Of a DNA stretch of 64,000 bases, positions 14,414 through 22,971 are shown piece by piece. Positions within the stretch are counted from its first letter, which is position 1; each line of letters opens with the position of its first letter. Below the pieces are notes generated by a model. It saw only the letters and a program-made list of their open reading frames with translations, did no database searches and was not told the DNA's origin. The stretch lies in assembly GCF_000212395.1 (NCBI RefSeq), contig NC_015499.1:461501-525500 (forward strand). Direction: 5' to 3'. A program made the position numbers and the translations under genes. Source of the DNA: Thermodesulfobium narugense DSM 14796. GTDB lineage: Bacteria > Thermodesulfobiota > Thermodesulfobiia > Thermodesulfobiales > Thermodesulfobiaceae.

Positions 14414-15262
14414 TTGAAAATTAGGTTAGACATCCTTAAGTTTGACGTGTCAGGTTATGTTGATAACATAAGCGTGCATCCTGTAGTGGTTGAGAAGTTG
14501 GAGTGCTTTTTCTCAAATTTAGTTAGTGAAAATGAAGTTCTTGACTACAACGTATTGGCTCTTGCGAACAAAGTTTTAATAATAGTGGTTACGGATGCCG
14601 AAAGGTTCAAAGAAGCCAATGACATTGATAAGATTTTGTACAGTGTAATAGAAAATATAGAAAAGGCTGATTTTAATTTTACGCTTGAAAAATCTAGCAT
14701 TAAACAATTTAAAAATTTCTTTTTCACAGAAAGAAAAAATGAGGGTATATTAATATTCTTTTCAACTAATGTTGAAGTTGTATCTCACAATATAGCAATA
14801 TTGAAGCTATTGTTCGATCCTTTTACAAATGTGAATATCTTTAAAGCTGATATTTCTAAACTATATACCATCAATTTGCAATTTAATGAGCGCTTGAAAT
14901 CTTATATTCAATTTAAAGATCTTTTTAAATTAGTAAAGGATATGAAGAAATCGAATTTAAAATTTTTTGTTCAATCAATTGAGAGTCAAAATTCTGAGCC
15001 CGTGATGGCATCTCTTGAAGATGGAAGCGTTTCCTTGTGGAGGGTGTCTGAGCCATTTTTTCATATAAACCTTATTTTAAGAGCTTTAGTTGAAAATACT
15101 TTGCCTGTGACTTTCTATGATTCATCTAACGCTTTAGCTTTTCCCAAGTCATTGGCTGTGGGTTTCACTCTCCAAAATGGAAAACTTTTTGGCCCTGTTG
15201 ATCTATTTGATGACTCTTTTTACGAATCTTTAAGAAGTAAATTCTATGAAAAAAATTATTGA
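14414..15262 (+). CDS. Degenerate FBP aldolase/phosphatase-like protein
   Basis: A 282-residue protein I relate to the archaeal-type fructose-1,6-bisphosphate aldolase/phosphatase. The N-terminus follows the family pattern (IKADVGSYVGHxxxHP becomes LKFDVSGYVDNISVHP). A middle segment has FDPF, and the C-terminus gives LAVGFTLQNGKLFGPVDLFD, close to the family's ALGFQLxxGxLxGPxDxFDD. Active-site features are lost: GH becomes DN, the GDD metal motif (about 51-53) becomes ANK, and the DDP and lysine regions are absent. It is also about 80 residues shorter than the enzyme. Probably a pseudoenzyme of unknown role. The TTG start follows AGGAG by about seven bases. Confidence 0.68.
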   Translation: MKIRLDILKFDVSGYVDNISVHPVVVEKLECFFSNLVSENEVLDYNVLALANKVLIIVVTDAERFKEANDIDKILYSVIENIEKADFNFTLEKSSIKQFKNFFFTERKNEGILIFFSTNVEVVSHNIAILKLLFDPFTNVNIFKADISKLYTINLQFNERLKSYIQFKDLFKLVKDMKKSNLKFFVQSIESQNSEPVMASLEDGSVSLWRVSEPFFHINLILRALVENTLPVTFYDSSNALAFPKSLAVGFTLQNGKLFGPVDLFDDSFYESLRSKFYEKNY

Positions 15263-15277
15263 TAGGAGGTTTTCATA

Positions 15278-15532
15278 ATGCCTTTTTATGAGTATAAGTG
15301 CGGCGATTGTAATAATGTGTTCACTCTATTAAGAAGCGTTGATAAAAAGGATGAGGCAGCAAGTTGTCCGAAGTGTGGTTCTTCAAATGTAAAGAGAGTA
15401 ATTTCAAGACCTATGGTATCAAGGCCAAAATCATCCAGTAATAGCGATAACTCGATTGATATTAGTTCAACTGCTTCTAGCTCTTCTTGCGCAGGGTGTT
15501 CTGGAGGAGATTGTAGCTCTTGTGGTTTTTAA
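15278..15532 (+). CDS. FmdB-type zinc-ribbon protein
   Basis: An 84-residue FmdB-family protein. The N-terminal zinc ribbon is MPFYEYKCGDCNNVF then CPKCG, giving four cysteines in two CxxC pairs. The tail is low-complexity Ser followed by a Cys/Gly-rich end (SSCAGCSGGDCSSCGF). It was first seen as a regulator of formamidase operons, but the role of most members is unknown. GGAGG lies directly upstream of the ATG. The 3' end overlaps the next gene by 13 bases. Confidence 0.88.
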   Translation: MPFYEYKCGDCNNVFTLLRSVDKKDEAASCPKCGSSNVKRVISRPMVSRPKSSSNSDNSIDISSTASSSSCAGCSGGDCSSCGF

Positions 15533-16107
15533 ACAAAAATTTCTTTTTAATAGTAGCGCTTTTTTTTGCAACTTTTGTAGGTGTTTTTTATTTGAACAAT
15601 CTTGAGGTTTCTAACAAAAGACATACTTTTGATCTGGAAAAGAAACAATTAACACCTAAAAGTATCTTTAACTTCAACTTTGATGGTTTAAAAGTTGATA
15701 GTGGGGGTGGGGGACTGGGAAAATTAGATCTTAGCGATCTGATTTCTTTTAAAAAGACTAATGTAATTTTAGACAATAACGTTCACATCAGCGATAAGGA
15801 CTTTAATCTATATACAAAAGAGATTGAATATAACCCTTTTGAAAAAACAGCCCATGCAAGGGGCGAAGTTCTTGTAGAGGGAAGAGATTTCTTCTTTCTT
15901 GGAAAGGATGCAGATCTTGAAAGAACTTCTTCTGGAATGGTTTTAAATTTGCAGGATATAGATGGAGTGGCACTTGGAAGCCCATTTACTGCTAATAAGA
16001 TTTCATACAACATAAATACAAAGCAACTCTCCGTTGAGAACTCTGTGATTCACATCTGGAAAATCCCTGTTATGTGGTTGCCTACAGTATCAATTGAAAT
16101 TAATTAA
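15520..16107 (+). CDS. LptA/OstA-like lipopolysaccharide-transport protein
   Basis: A 195-residue protein with a single N-terminal anchor (FFLIVALFFATFVGVFYL), a Gly-rich linker, and beta-strand sequence (about 90-160) of the OstA/LptA type, alternating short strands such as VHISDKDFNLYTKEIEYN and AHARGEVLVEGRDFFFL. It ends with KIPVMWLPTVSIEIN, which recalls the segment after the OstA domain of LptD. Such proteins carry lipopolysaccharide between membranes, so the host probably has an outer membrane. The TTG start overlaps fmdB and GGAGG is 12 bases away. It could also be called LptC-like. Confidence 0.68.
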   Translation: MWFLNKNFFLIVALFFATFVGVFYLNNLEVSNKRHTFDLEKKQLTPKSIFNFNFDGLKVDSGGGGLGKLDLSDLISFKKTNVILDNNVHISDKDFNLYTKEIEYNPFEKTAHARGEVLVEGRDFFFLGKDADLERTSSGMVLNLQDIDGVALGSPFTANKISYNINTKQLSVENSVIHIWKIPVMWLPTVSIEIN

Positions 16108-16579
16108 TGTTTTTATTAATCCATATTCTTCCTGTAGCAGTACCTATTATAATATCTATTTCTTTGTTAATCTGTTTGCATAACAGAGAAATTTTTCCGC
16201 CGCCTTCATTAGGAACTCCATGGATACTAAAACTACATCTATTAGATGATCCACAATAGGCATTCTTAAAGGTTATTTTGTTTGGAAGATCAAATTTTGA
16301 GGATTGTTTGCCATTATTGGAAAAGATATAATATGAATTTTGACCGATATCAAATAAAATTGAATTATTAGTTTCTCCGTTGAAAGCCGAATTTCTTATA
16401 ATCCTTAGATCTTCGGCAATTAAATCGGCCTGATTTTCTAATTGCCAATTTAATATAATGTTCTCTATGTATGCTGGTAATAAAGAAAATAGACAAATAG
16501 AAACAATTAGTATAGTAATTATAACTTCGAAAAAAGTTATGCCTTGTCTATTCTTTGTGTTTTTTGATCTGACTTTCAA
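16100..16579 (-). CDS. Type IV pilin-like protein (GspH/FimT-type pseudopilin)
   Basis: A 159-residue protein with a class III signal peptide. A basic leader is followed by QGITFFEV, where prepilin peptidase would cut after the Gly and the Glu at +5 of the mature protein is kept, then a hydrophobic helix (IITILIVSICLFSLLPAY). The body has two Cys (YCGSSNRC) that may form a disulfide, and a C-terminal GTATGRIWI typical of GspH-like minor pseudopilins. It overlaps the pckA 3' end by 32 bases and probably relies on that transcript. No other pilus gene is in the window. Confidence 0.85.
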   Translation of the reverse strand: MKVRSKNTKNRQGITFFEVIITILIVSICLFSLLPAYIENIILNWQLENQADLIAEDLRIIRNSAFNGETNNSILFDIGQNSYYIFSNNGKQSSKFDLPNKITFKNAYCGSSNRCSFSIHGVPNEGGGKISLLCKQINKEIDIIIGTATGRIWINKNIN

Positions 16580-18068
16580 TCTTTTTGGCTAATTCAAGAG
16601 CCTTTTTTGCATATTCGTCTTTGTTTTCCCAAGAGTTTATTGGATTTAAGATTTCTGCTGGGATACCTTCGAGATATTCTGGTATAGTAAGTCCAAAATA
16701 TTTGTCTTTTATAAATTTTGAGTTTTCAATTGTTCCTTCGATTATATGTTTTACTATTCTTCTTGTGGTTTTGATATCTATTCTTTTTCCAATGCCAAAC
16801 GATCCACCAATCCAGCCAGTATTCAAAAGGTATATTCTCACATTTTGCTCTTTTATTTTTCTTTCCAAAAGTGAGGCATACTCTATTGGTTTTCTTGGCA
16901 TAAAGGGAGCTCCAAAGCAATATGAAAAGGTAGCTTGAGGTTCAATTATTCCTCTTTCTGTTCCAGCCAATTTGCTAGTATAACCGCACAGGAAGTAATC
17001 TCTAGCATCTTGGGGGCTTAATTTTGCAACTGGCGGCATAACACCGAAAGCGTCTGCTGTGAGAAAAACAATACATTTTGGATGTGGACCATATAGTTTA
17101 TCGTGAGCTATACTGACTGCTTTCATGGGATATGCAGCCCTTGTATTTTCTGTAATAGACGAATCTGTGTAGTCTGGAGTTCTATCTTTGGTAAGGATTA
17201 CGTTTTCCAATAAACTGCCAAATTTGATTGAGTTGTAGATTATAGGTTCGTTTTCACGAGATAGGTTAATGCACTTTGCATAACAACCACCTTCAAAATT
17301 GAAAATTCCGTTTTCAGACCATCCATGTTCATCGTCACCGATTAACCTTCTTTCTGGATCGTTAGATAGGGTAGTTTTTCCTGTGCCTGAAAGTCCAAAA
17401 AAAAGTGCTACGTCGTTGTTTTTCCCAATATTTGCGCTGCAATGCATTGGAAGAACTTCTTTTTCTGGCAAAAAATAGTTCATACAAGTAAATATTGCCT
17501 TTTTTATTTCACCGCAATACATACTTCCAGAAATTATTATTGTTTTTTCTTTTAGGTTAAGAATTATTGCTGCGTCGGAATTGGTTTTGTCTGTTTCTGG
17601 GTCTACAGAAAAGCCTGGCAAGACGAACATTGTGAAAGAATTTTTCGTTATCTTGTTTTCACTGTTTATAAACAAAAATTTTGAAAAAAGGGCTGAAAAT
17701 GCATATTCACAAAAAACGCGAACGTTAAACTGATAATCTGGATCTGATCCTACACAGCCGCTAAACTCTAAAATATCTTTATTTTGCATGTAAGCTAAAG
17801 CTTTTGACTTTATAATTTTGTAGTTTTCTTCTGGTAGAGGTAGGTTTATTTTTCCCCAATCTACAGTATCTTTAGATATATCGTCATAAACTATAAATCT
17901 ATCATTTGGCGACCTTCCTGTAAACTTACCCGTTCTAACACAAAGAGAACCCTTGCTGGTTAATACCCCCTCACCATTCTTTATGGCTATTTCTATTAGT
18001 TCTGGAACGCTAAGGTTTTTTTTGATACTTCTAACATTTTTTGGAATAAAGTTTGACATCGTTTTCAA
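16548..18068 (-). CDS. pckA: Phosphoenolpyruvate carboxykinase (ATP)
   Basis: Converts oxaloacetate and ATP to PEP, CO2 and ADP, linking C4 and C3 pools, here plausibly for gluconeogenesis or CO2 fixation. Diagnostic motifs: RTGKFTGRSPNDRF (substrate loop), the kinase-1a P-loop GLSGTGKTTLS and RLIGDDEHGW (metal and nucleotide). The length of about 506 residues is normal for the ATP-type enzyme. An in-frame TTG at 18083 lies before the GGGGTGA site and an ATG at 18059 lies 16 bases after it. The TTG at 18068 has seven-base spacing, so I chose it. Divergent from xseA. Confidence 0.97.
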   Translation of the reverse strand: MKTMSNFIPKNVRSIKKNLSVPELIEIAIKNGEGVLTSKGSLCVRTGKFTGRSPNDRFIVYDDISKDTVDWGKINLPLPEENYKIIKSKALAYMQNKDILEFSGCVGSDPDYQFNVRVFCEYAFSALFSKFLFINSENKITKNSFTMFVLPGFSVDPETDKTNSDAAIILNLKEKTIIISGSMYCGEIKKAIFTCMNYFLPEKEVLPMHCSANIGKNNDVALFFGLSGTGKTTLSNDPERRLIGDDEHGWSENGIFNFEGGCYAKCINLSRENEPIIYNSIKFGSLLENVILTKDRTPDYTDSSITENTRAAYPMKAVSIAHDKLYGPHPKCIVFLTADAFGVMPPVAKLSPQDARDYFLCGYTSKLAGTERGIIEPQATFSYCFGAPFMPRKPIEYASLLERKIKEQNVRIYLLNTGWIGGSFGIGKRIDIKTTRRIVKHIIEGTIENSKFIKDKYFGLTIPEYLEGIPAEILNPINSWENKDEYAKKALELAKKIESQIKKHKE

Positions 18069-18153
18069 TTCGTCACCCCGCAATTATCTAAATGAACGAT
18101 TTAATTTTAACACAATTGTTATAAAATTATTAAAAAAATAGCGAGGTTTTTTA

Positions 18154-19533
18154 ATGAACAATAATAGGTTCCTTACCTTATATGAACTTAATCTTTTGAT
18201 ACAAAACGTCATTAAAGATAATTTTGAGAGTGATATACTTTTGACTGCTGAAATATCAAGAATAGTTTATAATGCTAGCGGTTTTGTGAGTATTGAGTTA
18301 ATAGAAAAAAAAGATGATCAAATAATTGCCAAAAATCGTGCTCTTATTTGGAATGATAAGAAATTTATAATAGATGTTTTTGAAACGATAGTGGGCGAGA
18401 AGCTTTCAGAGGGGATGAAGATTCTTGCGAAGGTAAAAGTTTTGTATCATCCATCCTATGGTTTGACTTTGAATATTTTAAACATAGATCCGTCATATAC
18501 AATTGGTGAAATGCAATTAAAAAAGAATAATATACTAAGTAAACTTAAGAATGAAGGTTTGCTTGAGTTGAACAAAGCTCTTGAACTTTCAATTGCTCCC
18601 CAAAATATTGCGCTTATCTCATCTGAGAGTGCGGCTGGTTACGAAGACTTTATAAGACATCTTATTTATAACGAAAAGGGATATGCTTTTAACGTTAAGC
18701 TATTTCCATCTGTGATGCAGGGTAAGGATGTTGAAAGTTCAATAATAAGATCGTTGGATGCTATAGCAGAATACAGAAATTTTGAGGTGGTAGTTATTGT
18801 GAGAGGAGGAGGATCGGTAGGAGAGCTAGATTGTTTCAACAGTTATAATCTGGCAAAAAAGATTGCAAAATTTCCTATTCCAGTTCTTGTAGGAATCGGA
18901 CACGACAGAGATAAAACAATTTTAGATTTTGTTGCCTATGAAGGATTTAAAAATCCTACTGCTGTAGCGCACTTTTTGATAAATAGGGTAGAAGACTTTG
19001 AAAACGATCTTAAAGACAGACTCTATAAGATATTTAGTTTGAGTTCTGAAAAAGTAGACAAAGAAACAAAAATAGTAGAAAGGATATCTATCAGAATCAA
19101 AGAAAAGGCACTTGAAAGTTTGAGCGTTTCAAAATCAAGTATTAACTATATAGGTAATAGAATTTTTCCTGACTTTTTGAGAAGAATTGGTCAAGAAAAA
19201 AGAAAGAACGACAAAATTCTTTTCAATATCTTTTCGAAACTAAATGAAAAAGTAAGAAATGAGTATTCATTTTTACAAGGAAAGGAATATAGGTTAAAGA
19301 ACGAAGCTTTTGCAAAGCTTCAAGAAAATAAAAATTTGGTTACGAATTTTGAAAAGGAAATAAGGTTAAAGGATCCCAGAGAAATCTTGAAAAGAGGTTT
19401 TTCTATTACAACCCTAAATGGGAAAACAATTAAAAATTATGAGGATGTTAAAGAAGGCTCAAATATTTTGACGCATTTTTTAAACTTTGACCTTTTTAGT
19501 ACAGTAGAAAGGAAGGTAAAAACCGATGAGTGA
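18154..19533 (+). CDS. xseA: Exodeoxyribonuclease VII large subunit
   Basis: The catalytic subunit of a single-strand-specific exonuclease. An N-terminal OB-fold (residues 1-110) binds DNA. The catalytic core contains AAGYEDF, then VVIVRGGGSVGELDCFN, VLVGIGHDRDKTILDFVA and NPTAVAHFL. A long coiled-coil region (270-410) then binds XseB copies. The 459-residue length is normal. The ATG is close to AGCGAGG. It overlaps xseB by eight bases, the usual arrangement. Confidence 0.97.
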   Translation: MNNNRFLTLYELNLLIQNVIKDNFESDILLTAEISRIVYNASGFVSIELIEKKDDQIIAKNRALIWNDKKFIIDVFETIVGEKLSEGMKILAKVKVLYHPSYGLTLNILNIDPSYTIGEMQLKKNNILSKLKNEGLLELNKALELSIAPQNIALISSESAAGYEDFIRHLIYNEKGYAFNVKLFPSVMQGKDVESSIIRSLDAIAEYRNFEVVVIVRGGGSVGELDCFNSYNLAKKIAKFPIPVLVGIGHDRDKTILDFVAYEGFKNPTAVAHFLINRVEDFENDLKDRLYKIFSLSSEKVDKETKIVERISIRIKEKALESLSVSKSSINYIGNRIFPDFLRRIGQEKRKNDKILFNIFSKLNEKVRNEYSFLQGKEYRLKNEAFAKLQENKNLVTNFEKEIRLKDPREILKRGFSITTLNGKTIKNYEDVKEGSNILTHFLNFDLFSTVERKVKTDE

Positions 19534-19723
19534 AGAATTAAGTTATAAAGAAGCTTTAGATGAATTGAATTCTATTATTCAAAAGATTGAATCTGACGAG
19601 ATTGATATGGATGAGCTCTCTAATATTGTGAAAAGGGCTTTGTTTTTAGTAAATCTTTGTAAAAGTAAGTTAAAAAAAACAGAAGATGAACTCCAAGGGA
19701 TGTTCAACGAACTAAACTCCTGA
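19526..19723 (+). CDS. xseB: Exodeoxyribonuclease VII small subunit
   Basis: A 65-residue, highly charged two-helix protein (YKEALDELNSIIQKIESDE, then VNLCKSKLKKTEDEL) that matches XseB, several copies of which bind the XseA coiled coil. It starts inside the xseA 3' end with GGAAGG upstream, so the two are coupled. A short A-rich/T-rich palindrome (AAAAAGCTTTTT) just downstream may end the transcript weakly. Confidence 0.94.
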   Translation: MSEELSYKEALDELNSIIQKIESDEIDMDELSNIVKRALFLVNLCKSKLKKTEDELQGMFNELNS

Positions 19724-19833
19724 TTGCCATATAAAAAAAGCTTTTTAATATATAAATATTTATTAAATTCAATGCTGAGCTTTTGTGATAGTATCAATGT
19801 TGATCTGAATATAATACCTAAGAAAGGGGGTTG

Positions 19834-19862
19834 TTGAATTTAGATATAAATTTTGTTATACT
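19834..19862 (+). promoter_or_regulatory. Promoter of the pyrophosphatase gene
   Basis: TTGAAT (19834-19839), a 17-base spacer and TATACT (19857-19862) lie 42 bases before the ppaC ATG. It is a good sigma-70-type match in a 180-base intergenic region with no other signal. Confidence 0.7.
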
Positions 19863-19903
19863 ATCCATAAGTCAAAATTATATCTTAAGGGGGTATTTAC
19901 TTA

Positions 19904-20806
19904 ATGTCAGATGTTTATGTAGTTGGTCACAAGGCACCAGATACCGACAGCGTTTGCTCTGCTATTGTCTATGCTGAATTGAAGGGTTACAATAGCGCAA
20001 GAGCAGGTGAACTAAACGATGAGACAAAGTTTGTTTTAAACAAGTTTGGGTTTAAAGAACCTGAACTACTTGAAAACGTTGAAGGGAAAAAGCTTGTTTT
20101 AGTGGATCACAATGAATCTTCACAAAGGGTTTGTGGCGAAGATTCATCGATGGTTATAGAAATAATCGACCATCACAAGTTTAACTTTGTAAACAACACC
20201 CCAATTTACATCTTAAATGAACCTCTTGGTTCAACCTGTACAATTTTGGCCAAGCATTATATGGACAAGATCAAGGACAAACCTAAATTGGCAGGTCTTT
20301 TGTTGAGTGCACTTCTCTCCGATACTGTTATTTTTAAGTCGCCAACAACAACAGAAGAAGATAAAAAGATCGCTCAAGAGCTTGCAAAGATTGCTGGCAT
20401 AGATGATATTAATGCTTTTGGTATAGAGATAAAGAAAGTGCAGGGCAGCATTATTGGCAAGCCAATTGATAGCGTAGTTAAGAAAGATTATAAAGACTTT
20501 GATTTTGGTGGGAAAAAGGTTGGCATTGGCCAGACTGAAATTCTTGATATCAATGAAGCTTATGATAGAAAGAATGAAATAATTAAGTTTATAGAAGAGT
20601 TAAAGAATTCTGGTGGATATGAAATGGTAGCCTTTGCTGCAACAGATATTATGAAAGAAGGATCGGAGCTATTCTTTGCTGGAGATCCAGGGATAATTGA
20701 AAAGGCTTTTGGAAAGAAACCAGAAGGGAATTCTTTGTGGCTTCCTGGAGTGATGTCAAGAAAGAAACAAATTGCACCACCTCTTGAAAAAGCTTTTAAA
20801 TCCTAA
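19904..20806 (+). CDS. ppaC: Manganese-dependent inorganic pyrophosphatase (family II)
   Basis: Hydrolyses pyrophosphate in the cytosol, pulling biosynthetic reactions and, in sulfate reducers, sulfate activation forward. DHH-family metal motifs are complete: GHKAPDTDSVCSA, then VDHNE, then IIDHHKFNF. The C-terminal DHHA2 domain ends SRKKQIAPPL, the substrate-binding arginine and lysines. The 300-residue length is normal, without the CBS/DRTGG regulatory insert of some clostridial forms. Monocistronic, with its own promoter and a strong terminator. Confidence 0.96.
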   Translation: MSDVYVVGHKAPDTDSVCSAIVYAELKGYNSARAGELNDETKFVLNKFGFKEPELLENVEGKKLVLVDHNESSQRVCGEDSSMVIEIIDHHKFNFVNNTPIYILNEPLGSTCTILAKHYMDKIKDKPKLAGLLLSALLSDTVIFKSPTTTEEDKKIAQELAKIAGIDDINAFGIEIKKVQGSIIGKPIDSVVKKDYKDFDFGGKKVGIGQTEILDINEAYDRKNEIIKFIEELKNSGGYEMVAFAATDIMKEGSELFFAGDPGIIEKAFGKKPEGNSLWLPGVMSRKKQIAPPLEKAFKS

Positions 20807-20828
20807 TTTAGGGATTATAAAAATATTT

Positions 20829-20864
20829 CCCCCTCACTTTTTAGAGGGGGTTTTATTTTTTTTT
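20829..20864 (+). terminator. Rho-independent terminator after ppaC
   Basis: A 7-bp stem CCCCCTC/GAGGGGG with an 8-base loop is followed directly by a T-rich run of 14 bases (one A). This is a textbook intrinsic terminator, 22 bases after the ppaC stop. Confidence 0.95.
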
Positions 20865-20877
20865 CTTATATTTTTGT

Positions 20878-20883
20878 TATAAT
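20878..20883 (+). promoter_or_regulatory. -10 box for the foldase-mazG cluster
   Basis: TATAAT lies just after the ppaC terminator. The start of transcription would fall near 20890, downstream of the ATG at 20886. That rules out this ATG and supports a start at 20910-20916. The -35 region is not a clear match. Confidence 0.55.
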
Positions 20884-20915
20884 TAATGCAAATTTTTGAG
20901 GAGGTAATAATTTCA

Positions 20916-22145
20916 TTGTTTTCAATCAGAAAATTGTTTTCGATTAGAAAAAGGAAAGAGATTAGCAATCTAGAACAAGAGAGCCCACAAAATGTGAAGA
21001 AAGGTAAAAGATTTGGGTTTGGTTTTCTAAAGAACATAAAATTTTGGCTAGGGGTGTTGATCGTTGTTTTGGCTGTTTCGGGTGCATATACCCTATTTGA
21101 ATTTCAACCTGTTGCAACTGTTAATGGTGAGCCCATAAGAAGATATGAATATGAGAAGACTTTAGGCGATGCTGTTAGTTATTATGAGCAATATGGAATA
21201 AATCTTTATGATCCGAAGGAGGCTTCTTTTTTCCTTGAGTTAAAAAAGCAAGTATTAAATCATATGATAGATAATAAGATAATTACTCAAGAGGCTAAAA
21301 AGGAAAATATAAAAATCACTCCTTCTGAAGTAGATGCAAGAATTGATGAAATAAAAAAGAGTTTTCCTTCAGAGAAAGACTTTTATGAGGCTTTAGCTAA
21401 ACAAAAAATATCAATGGGCGAGCTGAGAAATATCATTGAGCAACAACTGACTGCTGAAGCACTCTTTAAGAAATTAACTTCTAATGTTACCATATCAGAA
21501 GCTGAGGTAAAGGCTTATTATGAAGAACACAAAAAGGAATTTGTACAGCCTGAACAGATACACTTGAGACATATTTTAGTCAAAACCGAACAAGAAGCTA
21601 ATAATATTTATGAGCAACTTAAGCAGGGTAAAGATTTTGCTACTCTTGCAAAAGAGTATTCAATTGATACACCTACAAAAGATAAGGGAGGAGACCTTGG
21701 CTGGATATCAAAAGCAAGTCTAGTTCCGGATTTAGCTAAGGCAGCAGATGAACTCAAGGATAACGAATTCTCTAAACCAATAAAAAGTCCTTTTGGGTAT
21801 CATATAATTGAGAAGCTGGGTACCAGACCATCAAAGGAGCTCTCATTTGATGAGGTTAAGAACACATTAACTGCTCAACTTCTCAGAAATAAACAGGCTC
21901 AAAGTTTGGAAAAGTGGTTTAAGGAAAAGAAAGAGCAATCAAAGATTACCCCTAATCCAATAGTTGCACCTATGGATAACCCAGTGATAACAGCATGGGA
22001 GAGGTTTAAGTTTTGGTTGGTTTCTTTGTTGAACAAGACAAGAGAGGGAAAACCAATTCAGGGGCCGCAGCCAACAACGAATCCTAGCACGAATTCTCAA
22101 AGTGAAGGTCAAAGCTCTCAGGGTCAACAAAACTCCCAAAAATAA
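20916..22145 (+). CDS. Membrane-anchored PrsA/SurA-like peptidyl-prolyl isomerase
   Basis: A foldase of about 409 residues acting outside the cytoplasmic membrane. A basic N-terminus is followed by one membrane span (FWLGVLIVVLAVSGAYTLF), then a SurA-N-like helical chaperone region with VNGEPIRRYEYEKTL. A parvulin domain (about 215-310) has LRHILVKTEQEA, GGDLGWI and SPFGYHIIEKL, and the tail is Gln/Ser/Asn-rich. An upstream ATG at 20886 precedes the GAGGAGG site and the predicted transcript start. I use the TTG at 20916; an ATT at 20910 has better spacing. Confidence 0.9.
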   Translation: MFSIRKLFSIRKRKEISNLEQESPQNVKKGKRFGFGFLKNIKFWLGVLIVVLAVSGAYTLFEFQPVATVNGEPIRRYEYEKTLGDAVSYYEQYGINLYDPKEASFFLELKKQVLNHMIDNKIITQEAKKENIKITPSEVDARIDEIKKSFPSEKDFYEALAKQKISMGELRNIIEQQLTAEALFKKLTSNVTISEAEVKAYYEEHKKEFVQPEQIHLRHILVKTEQEANNIYEQLKQGKDFATLAKEYSIDTPTKDKGGDLGWISKASLVPDLAKAADELKDNEFSKPIKSPFGYHIIEKLGTRPSKELSFDEVKNTLTAQLLRNKQAQSLEKWFKEKKEQSKITPNPIVAPMDNPVITAWERFKFWLVSLLNKTREGKPIQGPQPTTNPSTNSQSEGQSSQGQQNSQK

Positions 22146-22167
22146 ATAAAATAAAAAAGTAAAAAAT

Positions 22168-22971
22168 ATGGATGATTTTTTGTCGAAAGAGCGTTATAAC
22201 TTTTCTGATCTGATCGAGATTGTAAAAATTCTTCGATCGGATAAGGGGTGTCCCTGGGACAAAAAGCAAACGCACGAAAGCATAAAATCGAACTTGATTG
22301 AAGAAGCCTATGAAGTAATAGATGCGATTGACAAAAAAAATATGTCTTCCTTAAAAGAAGAACTAGGGGATTTGCTTTTGCAAGTGGTTTTTCACTCGCA
22401 GATGGAGGCTGAAAGAAATGTTTTTGACATTAATGACGTTATAGACTACTTAGTAAAGAAATTAATTTACAGACATCCTCATGTTTTTGGGGATGTCTGT
22501 GTTAAAGATTCTGAAGAAGTGTTAAAAAGATGGGAAAATTTGAAACTAAAGTCTAAGAATAATACTGGTGAGGAAAGCATTTTTTCGGGCTTTACTACGG
22601 CTCTTCCAGCTCTTATACTGGCTTACAAGGCCCAAAGAAAAGCTAAAAATGTTGGCTTTGATTGGGACAGCCATGAGGGCATAGTTGAAAAAATTAAAGA
22701 AGAGATTGATGAATTTAAAAATGCTGTAAATTCTAATAATAGAGATAAAATGATAGATGAGATGGGAGATATTCTCTTTAGCGTGGTAAATTTGGCTAGG
22801 TTTTTTGATATATATCCAGAAGATGCATTGAGACTTTCAACTTTGAAGTTTATAAAAAGATTTGCTTTAATGGAAAGGATTATTAGAGACGATAATTTGA
22901 AGATTTCGGATCTCAACATTGAAAAACTAGATTTTTACTGGGAAAAAGCAAAAAAATTTGAGACTAGATAA
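22168..22971 (+). CDS. mazG: Nucleoside triphosphate pyrophosphohydrolase MazG
   Basis: A 267-residue two-domain MazG that hydrolyses NTPs and dNTPs to monophosphates as housecleaning. The signature GCPWDKKQTHESIKSNLIEE and EExxE/ExxD metal motifs (EEAYEVIDAI, EELGDLLLQV) appear in the first domain and again more weakly in the second (DEMGDILFSV). It overlaps the S4-domain gene by 14 bases. This mirrors yabN at the start of the Bacillus yabN-yabO cluster. No clear Shine-Dalgarno is seen before the ATG. Confidence 0.95.
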   Translation: MDDFLSKERYNFSDLIEIVKILRSDKGCPWDKKQTHESIKSNLIEEAYEVIDAIDKKNMSSLKEELGDLLLQVVFHSQMEAERNVFDINDVIDYLVKKLIYRHPHVFGDVCVKDSEEVLKRWENLKLKSKNNTGEESIFSGFTTALPALILAYKAQRKAKNVGFDWDSHEGIVEKIKEEIDEFKNAVNSNNRDKMIDEMGDILFSVVNLARFFDIYPEDALRLSTLKFIKRFALMERIIRDDNLKISDLNIEKLDFYWEKAKKFETR

